Source of the DNA: Sclerodactyla briareus
Taxonomy: Eukaryota > Echinodermata > Holothuroidea > Dendrochirotida > Sclerodactylidae
Direction of reading: 5' to 3'
Assembly (NCBI GenBank): GCA_026419785.1
Contig: JAODTK010004265.1
Coordinates: 1 to 64,000, forward strand
Length of the DNA stretch: 64,000 bases
Shown here: piece after piece, positions 25,501 to 37,500 of the stretch
Layout: each line of letters opens with the position of its first letter
Position numbering within the stretch: the stretch's first letter is position 1
Notes under the pieces: model-generated
What the model was told of the DNA's origin: nothing
What the model saw: the letters and a program-made list of their open reading frames with translations, nothing else
The model's database searches: none
Translations under genes and position numbers: made by a program

Positions 25501-28500
25501 AAAATAAGAAAAATGAAAATTTTATGGTCCACAAAATGATGCTTCAAATTTGTTTGAATTTTCTTTCGCGCCACTTTGAACTAACGTATCATACTCGGTA
25601 TCATCCACAAGACCTGCCGATAAAATGTACTTGGCGCTGCGTCTCCCGTGCCCGCCGTTCAATTCCCCATGGCATGCTAGAGTGCCGGCTGCCTAGCGAG
25701 CTCACTGGCCATGGACATCTTACACTACTGAAGGCAGCTTGCACTCTGCAAAGTGCACACATATACGCATATGTATAGCTTATGTACAAAGCAGCGAATC
25801 CCGCCCTGGCGGCCCGAGTGAACCCTCACTCACTGATCGCCCCACCTTATGTCGTAGTGGGAGTTGCGAGATGAATTTCGTCTCCAATGCACAAAACTGT
25901 GCATAATCTTGGACCCAATAAATACGAAGAATATGGCTGTTCTGCAGATCGTGAATGTATTTTATAATTGTCAATATATTTATTTTCCGTATATACTGAC
26001 CCTGTGTCTGTTGGTGTACATGAGAAAATCACACCAAATTATTTGATTCCTTCTGCATTTATATCCACATTGGGATATTATGGTTCTGTCTTCCTTCGCC
26101 AGCGCCGACGGGCCCCCGACAGGGCTTTTTCATGTTAGGCGCGAGTAACTCTCCGCATTTGTCGGGGTTGACTGAACTTTTGCACACATGTTTATCGAAT
26201 AAAAAATCTCAGAATTAGTTCAAGCAATGGGGGTTCCGCCCACTACCACTAGGGGCGTGCATCCTGTATTTTTTACGTTACTTTTTTATATCGCTGGATT
26301 TGCGCGTTTTTTGGAACATGGCGATCGTTTTAAACTAACTTCGTGTTAGCCTCTGACCCGGGCCACCGATCTCATCCTTATCGAATGAGATCGACATTGT
26401 CCTCTCCCGGCCCACTGATGCTCAAATATTTGGATAAATACGTGCTGGTTTAACGCCAGCGCGTAGTTTATTTTGGTGACTTTAGTCGAGGAATCTATGC
26501 AGTCATGACAGTGTTGTGTGTGTGGCGTGTTGGTGTGTGTGTGACCCTGATTGTTAGACACGATCTCGACTCCCACCTTGGGTGGATCATGCTCATACCT
26601 GGTATGTGGGTTCCCCATTTGATATAGATCCCTATTGTTTTTTTCGGTTCAGGCTAAAGGTCATCTGAGGTCAGCAAACTCCAGAGCAGTCGATTATCAT
26701 AAGCCTCTTGTCTCTCTGGTTTAGTTTGTTGTTACGGTTTGATTCACTTTATGATTTGGTTGATATTGAGTGAATGTATTGCCTAGCCAGATGGATTTTA
26801 AAATGTTAACTTTATAGATTTAAAAAAAATTATGTGTCGTACACACAATTGATTGATGGGCATTCACTGCTTATTAATCCACAGCCCTTTCAGTTTGGTT
26901 TTTGGGAAGCCAGATGGTGCAGCCAGAATCACGTACTCTGCTCTTCCTCCACATATGCTTGAATACTTGATGTTTTCAAATTCAGTGGGCAGTGTTCTAA
27001 GCATCCAAGGCTAGTACCTGTCTGCCAGTGCCCTATTAGAGGTCATATTTAAGAGTATTTATTGTGATGTATAAGTAGGCATTCATATTTTTTTTCATTC
27101 TGATACCCGACTTCAAGAATAAATTGGGTGCAATATCAACTTTTGTTGTTCAGTCCTCATTTTCGGGAACTTCAAACATTTTTGTCTCCATATATTACTC
27201 AAATGACTAGCTGTAGCCATGGGGCCGACAAAACAAAATTCTGTATGTATTCAAACAACACTGGTAATTTAAAATGTGCTGTTATAAATTATTGCCCGTC
27301 CTCGCCTCGGTAAGGTGTGCCTCGGCCTCGGCCTCGAGGGTGCGGCCGGGGGGGTCGGCCTCGTCCTCGGGGGTGCGGCCTCGGTGCCTGCCTCGTAGTA
27401 TCGGCCTCGACTACAACCCTGCTCATTGACCCTCGAATCATGACACTTCTTCTTCCCATGACTAGACCAATGAACATAATTTCATTTTAGTAGGTTCAAG
27501 TGCATCTAACCACACCCACTATAATACTTACATATTTAATGGGAATTGGTTAACAGTTGTAGTCACAAGTCCAGATAGCACCTGAGTGGGGGGTAATAAG
27601 TGAAGATAATTTCTCATGGATTACCGAAACATGAAAAACATCCAGGATTCAACTTTATATTCTGTCGATATCAATTTCCTTCTGTGACTAGTGATGAATC
27701 TGATCTCTCAATGAACTGGCTGTAACATGATCCTCAGGGACTAACTGAACTTAGGGGAAGCGAGGATGATGTCTAACTCAGAAAATTGACTATGGAACAT
27801 AATTCCAACTGATGGACATAATTACTGGAAAACATTGCCTTGAAACTAAGAGCTATTTGGTCGTTGTGAGGAACAGTGCATTTATATGCTGGTGAACGGG
27901 CTGTGGGCACAAACCTATGGAAATGTGCCCTATAACTGCCTGAGAATGATTGTGGAATATTTACTCCTTCATTAAAATGGTGTTTCCAGTGGATGGCAGA
28001 ACCGGCAGCATTGAAAAAATGGATGCCCCAGCTAGTTGATAACGGTTTCCATTCTTGTTAACAGGATCGGTACCTCAAGTCCAGCGTGGACATCATCTGT
28101 CTGACCTCTTCCTCATGCGTTACTCCCCAGGTTAGAGAGGAGTTCAACGCTTACACCAGAGGCGACTATAAGGGTAGGTCCTAATGATCTGTTTTCCTTC
28201 AGTTTGCATTTGAAGTGGTCAAGAAGCCCAAGAGCACCAGAACATCTTGTCGGTGAGGAGGGGGGGCATCTGTGGGACATCCTTCCCACCACATGCTCCT
28301 TTGGGGAATATTGAGAGTTGGCTATGGGGTGGGTGAGGAAGAGAGGGAGGTGGGTGGACTGGTTACTAGATATCTATAATACTTTACACCTCATTAAAGT
28401 CTATGATGTAGAATAGTCCTTATTTTTATTCTCTCACTCTTGTGTCAATGAATGTTGTTTTGGAAAATTTGGAAAAAAAAAAGTCTGTCCATTGATTGAA

Positions 28501-31500
28501 GATGAATTACTCCTTCCCCCAATTAATGACCCTAGATATAGCGCTGTCACAAGGTATTGATACCTGCTGCTCTATGGGGAGATGACGTAGGGACTGTCTG
28601 TGAGATTTCATGGTCCATTGTTGGAATTGTTCTTATACAGGGGCTGTCTGCATAAATGCATGCTATCATCAACCAACCCCCATCATCATCATCATCATCA
28701 TCATCCATTTTACGTCACATTCACTTCTAGTGGGTTGGACGTTCATGCTGAACATACTACACTACGCCACATATTACACTCCGTGGGTGGAGTATCTGAG
28801 AGATTCCGACCTACCAGGTCTTCATTGATGCACTGGCGCCTAGCTTCAGGGGGCAAGTCAGCACAACTCTTTCATCCCAAGCCCAGATAAATAGGGAGGA
28901 TTGACTATAGGAAGGACATCCAGTCATGAACTTTGCTCATTCTACTAGGTTGATGTACAAGCTATACCAGACACAGTGATGTCAAAAAAATGTACATTCA
29001 CCCACCAGATCCAGGTTAAAGCATTTCAATTCTGTTTCAATGAGAAAGGATGCAGTCTAATAATTACTGGAAGTTGTTTAGCAGAAAGTTCTGACCTTAA
29101 TCCTTGTTACTACTCCTGTATCACTACTACTTCCCCTCTTTATCCGTTAGATGCTGAAGTGATCCTATGTTTCAGTCTGACCCTAATCCTATTGTTACGA
29201 CTACTGATCACTGCGTCACTCATTTATCCATTAGACATTGAAGTGATCCTTAAGTTTCAGAGTCTGACCCTAATCTTTGTTTGCAAAAATGGTGGATGGT
29301 ATCCGTGACAGTTTTGCAGCGATATCCTTGGTGTTGAATCCAGCAGTCACCGGGACCTTTTTCCCATGGTGGCTGTCCTTGCAGTTGTGATGAAGGAGGT
29401 CTTAGTCTTCACTTTATGGTTCCGCTTGTATTGCAATGTAAGTTCTGGGGGACGGGGATTATTACGGGGGTTATTAGCATGAAGTCTCGTATTCGGCTGT
29501 GAACAGTCACAATGGACTTGGAACTTCCTCTCCTACCAGTTTGAGAAAGTGGTCGGGTCTTGGAGTTCACTGATAGTCCTTACGGATGGGAACGTAAAAT
29601 GGCGGTACTCGGTTAGCTGGTTGGGAATTGGTGTGACACCTTGCCTCGCTATCAATCTGAGCACTAGTCCAGAAGAAAAGGCAAGTTATTGCTGGTGCTC
29701 ATCCACAATCATACGGCCGGGGTTCCTTGAATGAGCCTAATCGGCCTCCTGCACCTGTATAATTGAAATCAAAATTCCTATCCCATTGTTCTAAAAAAAA
29801 AAAAAGCCACTCCTGTACCATACTTCATCATCCTTTATTCGTCAGACGTTGAAGTGATTCGTATGTTTCCATTCCACAAACAAAAGCAGCGTCAGCAGCC
29901 TGATACGAGGGGAAACATCGTCTGGTGGATGCACATTTTCCTGGACCTGAGATGTACTCTGTGGCTCAGAAGGACTTCCAAGATTTGTGAGTACTCCTGC
30001 CCTATATCCAAACAATATCAGTCTGGGGTGGGTGGTCCATAGTATACTCTTGTCACAGCATATCAGTCTAATAACCCTTTTAAGCCGTCACCTGGTGGGC
30101 TGGATGCGAATCTACTATAAACTAGAAAAATGCAGTTACAAAATTTATAATTCTGCGAAATATTACCAATGGTAAAAAATAAGGTAAATTACCAACCCTT
30201 TCCAGTTTTAGGTAAAATAACAGAACTATGGCTATGAGGAAAACTCACACCCCACCTACACTGTCTCTGCATGAGCTCCGCGTACTATATGGGTCAAAGA
30301 GGTGGTGTTAAACCTTAGAAACGACAAGAAAGCCCAGTGCCCTCAACAAACGACCTCAATGCTTTTGATTTTAAAGGTTAAGAGCTGTGTTCATGAAGCC
30401 TATTGATGCTACTGCAGCCAAGGCCTAATCTGGGCCACCCGAGAAGACAGAAGGTAAGTTGACTATAAAATAAATTCTATGCCCCTCCCCTCAAGGGAAC
30501 AGGTGGTAGGGTTTGTGTTGGCATAGAGCCAATCACTGCACACTCAGTTGAACCTCGTCATGAGCCCAAGGGGCGGGCCAGCCAACTGACTTGCACTCTC
30601 ATTTGCCTTCCCATCCCTCGAGGCTCCTTAGCAGGCCAGTCACTGACACAGGCACACTCAGTATATACTAGGTATATGCCCCCTACCATTTTCGAGCTGA
30701 CATGTAATAGATTCATGACTCTTTTCATTCACCTACAATAACTGTTCAGATTGTTGGGATCGTCAATGGTTCTGTGAATTCCTCTGCCTGTGCTCGCTAG
30801 TATCTTACCTCCACATTTGGTTGTCTAAGCGAGACACAATATTATTTATTTCCCGGCATTTCCCTCTGCCAGCCTCCTCATGTCCCTATTGTCTGAGTGC
30901 CTGTTCAGGAGGATACACTCATCCGTCTCCTCATCATGGGCCTGACCAAGGAGATTGGTCTGTTCCGGGAGACGCCATCGATCTGGTGACAAGATGGTAG
31001 AAGAGAGCAGCAGTATTACATACAGAATGACAGTGCTAGTAAGTAGAAACTACAACAGGAAAAGTCTTTTGCTAATACAGAGATTGTTGCAATGTCAGAA
31101 TGCATTTGTTTTGTATAAAATCAATTGTGTGTATTCAATTGTTTTCATTACTTAGGGTTACTGATGGATTTGTGTCCACCAATTGAGAAAATTTTGGAAA
31201 ATCTGCATATTAAACCCCGAAATTTTAGGGAATTTGCAAGCAAATGTTTTGGGGCATGGAAACTAATCTTAAAAAAAAATTGTTTTCCACCATCAGCCCT
31301 CCTCTGGGAGAAATGAAACAATATTTGTAAATACTTCCCTTTCCATTGCTCGATGTGATTTTTTTCATGCTCCACTTTGTTTTCTTTATTAGTAAGTAGA
31401 CAACTACAGGAAAACGTTCTCTTTGCTAATACGAGATGGTTGTTGCAATGTCGATGCATTTTTTTTTAAATAAAATCAATTGTTGTATTTCTGTTTTGCA

Positions 31501-34500
31501 TTATTAGGGGTTACTGATGAGAGTTGTGTCAAACCAAATTAGAAAATTTTGAAATTGTCATATTAACCCGAAGTTTGGGAATTGGCAAAGGCAATGTTTT
31601 GGCATGGGCAACAATCTTAAAAAAATTGTTTTCCACCAATCAGCAACTCCTCTGGTAGAAAATGACATTTTTGTAAATACGTGTTACTCCTCTTCCATTG
31701 CTTTCATGTGATTTTTTTCATGCTCCACTTTGGTATTTCTTTATTAGTAGAAGAACCTACAAGGAAACGTCTTTGCAATACAGAGATGTTGTTTGCAATG
31801 TCAGATGCATTGTTTTGTATAAAATCAATTGTGTGTATTCAATTGTTGTCATTATTAGGGGTTACTGATGAGTTGGTTGTCCAACCAAATTGATAAAATT
31901 TGAAAATCTGCATGATTACCCTAAATTCTTTAGAATTCTTCCAAGCAAATGTTTTGGCATGGAAACCAATCCGTATCTTAAAAAATTGTTTTCCACCATC
32001 ACACAACTCCTCGTAAAAATGAAAATTTTGTAAATACTTTTCCTCTTCATTGCTCGATTGATTTTTTCATGCTCCACTTTGTATTTCTTTATTAGTCGTG
32101 AACTACAGGAAAAGTTCGTCTTTCTAATACATAGATGTTGCTTGCAATTGTCAGATGCTTTTGTTTTGTAATAAATCAATTGTGTGTTAATTCAATTGTT
32201 TCATATTGGAGCGTACTGAGTGAAGTTTGTGTCCAACAAATTGAGAAAATTTGAAAATCTGCATATTAACCCGAAATTTTAGGAAATTTGCAGCAATGTT
32301 TTTGGCATGGAAACTAATCTAAAAGAATTGTTTTCCACCAATCACCACCCTCGTTAGAAAATGAGAACAATTTTGTAAATACTTACTTCTCTTCCATTGC
32401 CTCGCTGTGATTTTTTTCATGCTCCACCACTTTGTAATTTCTTTAATTAGTAAGTAGAAACTACAGGAAAAGTTCTTTGCTAATAAAGGAGATGTTGTTG
32501 CAAGGTGCAGCTGCATTTGTTTTGTATAAATAATAATTTGTGTGTATTCAATTGTGTGTCATTTTAGGGTTACTGATGAGAGTTGTGTCCAACCAATTGA
32601 GAAAATGTGAAAATCTGCATATTAACCCGAAATTTTAGGAATTTGCAGCAAATGTTTTGGCATGGAAACTAATCTTAAAAAAAAATGTTTTCCACCAATC
32701 AGCAACTCCTCTGGTTAGAAAAATGAAAAACCCCAATTTGTTTTTTTGTAAATACTTCCTCTTCCATTGCTCGATGTGATTTTTTTTCATGCTCCACTTT
32801 GTATTTCGTTATTAAACTAGGCTCATTCTCCATTGAGAGGTCTGTCTAAGAGTATTTTCTTCCACTGATCTTCTCATGCAGAACACTAAGCAATGGTTTG
32901 ATCAGATCAGAAATCAGATGTTAAAAAACCCCAACAACAAGGGTAAGAAGACTTGACCAACCCTCTGGTTAAGCCCGGGGGGTGGCTGATGACAAGGTCT
33001 ATAACTCACTTGCAGCCAGGAGTGATGGAGCGTGATTCCAGGTTCAGCTCATATTGAAGACTCGAACCATAGAACCATAGAACAACTTCATTTTTGTGGT
33101 GTTCCCATAATCATCAGAGTAGAGGTCAGACCAGGCCCTCAATGACTATTGGAAGCCACAGTTGAGTGGAGCCCAGCTGACCATCTTGGAGATTGGAGTT
33201 AAAAGCCTGGTGGATTCTACAAGGAACATCAGAATGGTACCTGTTGCCGTCCCGCTGGGTGCTCATTCCCGAGTATTGGGACCGGGGACAAAGAGAGGAA
33301 GTCTTCGATTGTGCTCTGACTGCGTCCATCTTTCTGTTTTATGCAGGTCTCTCAGTTCCTCAAGATTAGGAGCGTCTGCAGTGATTGCGCCCTTATTAAA
33401 AGGCTGCAACTACCACTATCATGAGAATATCTCACTACCGAGGGGTAACATACACTTGAATTATTCAGCAAACAATGCTTTGATTATTGACACCACTAAC
33501 CCTGCTTTTTAGAGTTACAACTAGAAGCCTTTTGGATGAGAGAACCCTTTGCCTTGAATGCATTCATTCATGTGCCCACTTTTTTCTTCATCCCTATTGG
33601 TATTTTCAGCTGGGTTGGTTGAGCCATTGAAATGAAATTATAGCAATAATAGTGTGAAAGAAAAGTTAGTAAAGGCCAATAGATCCTTTGTTGAATGCCG
33701 AGTGCAGAGTGTACTCAATGTATTTGGCTGTAAAGACAATTCTGTGAGAGCTAACAGATGGGCTGTACTGCTGTCTGTTTTAAATACTTAGGACATTCCT
33801 GGCATTGTAAGCTCGGGTCTGCCTCCGTACAGTCACAGATTTATTTGCTATTAGTGGGTTTTTTTTGCAGCCATTAACCGCATTTTAAAGCAATTTTTTG
33901 ACAGTTCATATTTCGTTTGTATTAGGCTTCATCACAGGGCTAAATAAATTGGTTTGTTTATATTACTAGTAACGCACTCGACAATCACCGATGACACCGA
34001 TTACCCTGGCCACGATCAGTCAATGTGGGTCATTGTCAAATCCAAAAAGAACTTGGTTGTAGCCTATCACTTTCCCTGATGAGTCAGTCTCAGTGTCAGT
34101 GTGGAGCCTTACTTGGATTAGGTGAAAAAGAATACCACTGTCCTAATAATGAGTCATTTCAAGGAATTGTACGTCATCTAAGCAACTGAGGGGTGCATGA
34201 ATGTACAAGAATTATGACTCACCTTGATAATGATTCCCCTGTCCGCGGTATGTGCAGCAGTCCTCATAAAAACAACCACCTCCTCATTCTGGAAGGGACC
34301 AGGTCGCTGATCTGGCTATCACAACTCTCTACTGGAAGAGCTGCGGTCATCCTCTGATCCTGGCTGCCTTCAACCCACAGAAGATCGGGAAAATCAGGAA
34401 TTTTGCATAATTCCAGGACTTCTGATAGAGAATCCCAGCATTTTGTCAGTCTTTTGTCTATTTGCTTGACCAGTTCTTTGGAACTTTCCATTCATTCAAC

Positions 34501-37500
34501 ATGGCAAAGCAGAGTTTAATAGAACAGGGGCAACCATCCAACAAATGAAATACTATTAACTATTGCACAAAAAGAAAACATTTATGCAACCCCAATGACA
34601 GAATTAGGTTTTTTTTCTATCGATTAGTTTGTGTCAGACAAACTTGTGTTGTGGCGAAGGTTGCATTGATATATGTGTTGTACAGAATATAGAGCCATGT
34701 AGTTGATTGACAAAGGAAAACGACGAAAACTGTTGAAATTTTCACTTTGTACTGATGTGGTTCATGGCTCAGCATACCATCTACGCAGGAACAAAGACTT
34801 CATTTGAATATTGTCAGTCAATGTTTGTATTTGAACGTCAGGACGGATCAGTTCAGTCAGTAGAGCTCCGACTGCAACCATTGATAGACCGGAGTTCGGA
34901 GCCCATTGGTAGTAGCCAAGGACTTTCGCAGTGCTGGTGGACAATGCATGTCTCCTGGAAATGTCTCACACCCCACATCGTTAAATTGTGTCCCTTTTGA
35001 TGGTGGTGGACGTGCGAAAAAAGGAGTATCGAGGGGAAAGTCCCCTGGGGGACATGAGAAGTGACGTACTGAAATGAGGCGTTCTGGAAGGGAGAGGAAA
35101 CAAGCAAGAGGGTGGAGCTGTATGGTACGGGTGTGTCAAGTCAATAATGATTAGGGGTAATATTGTGAAGCACTTTGAGGATTTTTTGAGCATGTTCTTC
35201 GATACGAAAAGAGCTAGATGAAAACAAGATTTTTTTTTTTTACACAATTGCCTAATAAAATGACATGGATGTAATAAGGTGTTATATATTGTTGATCATT
35301 GACTACAGGTATGTTAACAAGTTGGCCTAACTTGGTTTAGTCAAAGAATACAGACCTCATTAAATACATATTTGGCATGTTCCTTCCGTGCTATGAATTG
35401 CGATGGGGAACTGTTGGTGGTGAAATTGATGTTTATTTTTGTTTGTATAGTCAAGATTGCATGAAAGCCAGCGTTTATTTAGCCGATGAATATGTGATTA
35501 TGACATGTCATCATGTGAGCGCTGCCTCTGATTGTGCTGTTAAATGCACTTATGTTCCTGTTGTAAAAATATTGAATTCTTTATTTTTCAGGTAAGACTG
35601 GCTGGGAGCAGTATCCAACACTGCGGTTATGATGGAGATGGTGATGACCAAGTGAGTAATCTGAAATATACTAGTGTCATAATATTCATTTGCAGATATA
35701 TATATATATATATATATATATCATGTATATAATCATGAGATTTTTGGTCCCCCTGGGACTCTTCGTCGCATGGAATATGACCAGACGCTTGATCTACACC
35801 GTACAACTATCATACACCTTGTAAATCAGTAGCCTGGAACTACTGGGCTGCCTCGACACCGATTAACGGACTGGACCTAGCTCCATGCCGTAAAATCAAC
35901 GGTAATCGCTACCTGAAGGTCAGCTGACGAAGGTCAGCTGACGAAGGTAAATTTCATGATTAATAAATTTGTACTCCACAACGTCAAACATGAGAACTCT
36001 ATTCCTCATTTCTTGTGATATTTTGATTGGAGTATATGTGGGGGAAACATACTAGTGTAATAAATATATTGTATATATATATATACATATATATATATCC
36101 TTAACTTTGATTAATTCCATCCCAGTAAATGTTATTATTATATACAATAATGATCACTTCATGTGTCTGTTTGTCTGTCTGTTTTTCCTTTTCTTTTTCT
36201 TTTTCTTTTTTTCAATGATGATGTCTTTTCATGTTTTGTGCAATCTTTAAACTCCCCGGTACGCTAGTTTTGATGGTTTACAGTGTAGATAATGTATATG
36301 GCTCTAACGTTCATAGTTCTTACCTTCATGTGGCTTTCCTGAGGGTGCACTTCTTAACAATCCTCCCTTTCATTACCGTATATGTACATACAATGTTTCA
36401 ATTGTAATCTTATCGACTACTTTTTATTTCAATGTTTTATGGGCCTCGGTGAGATTAGCTCCTTAGCTAACCTAGTTTTACCCTTCCCCCAAATCCCAAA
36501 GTGTATGTAAAAGTGTATAAATATGTGCACAGCATATCCCTAACCTGAAATACCCGCCATGTAGAATTTTAGTTGTTGAGTGCTGGTTATGTGTTCTGTG
36601 GCCCTCCAAGTTTTCAACCAATGGACCCACACAGCTCGTTGTAATATTAATGAAAAGTCGCTGAAAGCTTTGTGTTAAGATATATCAGTAGTTCTACCTG
36701 ATATATTTCCTTTGTTTCTGAAAATGAGTGGATTCATATCCTAGATGCATTGCTGCGTGTTCCAAGGTGGCTAGTCCTATGCTAGTAATTGCAAAGTGTC
36801 TCCTGGCTTGTGCAAGCAAAGGGCCTCGGAATGGGTAGTGCTGACTCACTTTCAGGGCAGTGATGGTGGATGTTGCAGTTACCACATAGGTGAGTGCTAA
36901 TTGTACATGTGTGGCACAAGAAAATGTTGGGCTTACAAATATGGTGCAGCATACTGCTGAGGGATGGTCTGCCCTTCCAACTTTGACAGTTCCTCTTGAC
37001 TGCAGCACTCTATAGAATTCAGGGTCTTTTCGGTGAACATTGGGAATTATAGAATTGTTGATAATTTGACCACAGGATAACTTCTGTATCTGTATAATGG
37101 TTCAAGCCATGCATGACCCTGCAGTTTTGGCATTAGGTTGCAAGGTCATCTCGGGTCAATAGAGGTCCCATAAGATCAGCAAGCCTTTCGACTCTCTGGT
37201 TCACTCTGGGCCAGGTGCGCACTTCTTGAGAATTATCCGGGGGGGGGGGGGCGGAGATGAAGTGGAATGATTGTTGACAGAACCTTTGCTCCGAGTACTT
37301 CTCAACCCAGTTACTCAAGGCCTGTACATACCCCCCCCCCCTCCAAATCCAACACCCCTGGCTCTTTGTCAGCTGTTTGCAGTTGCCGGATGTGCATCAC
37401 TCGCTCTGGATTTGTGGGAATAAAAGGCTGGCCTACTCGAGGTACGGTGGCGACATGCAATGACGACTACCATGGTTTTTAACTCGTCATCACGCAAAAA

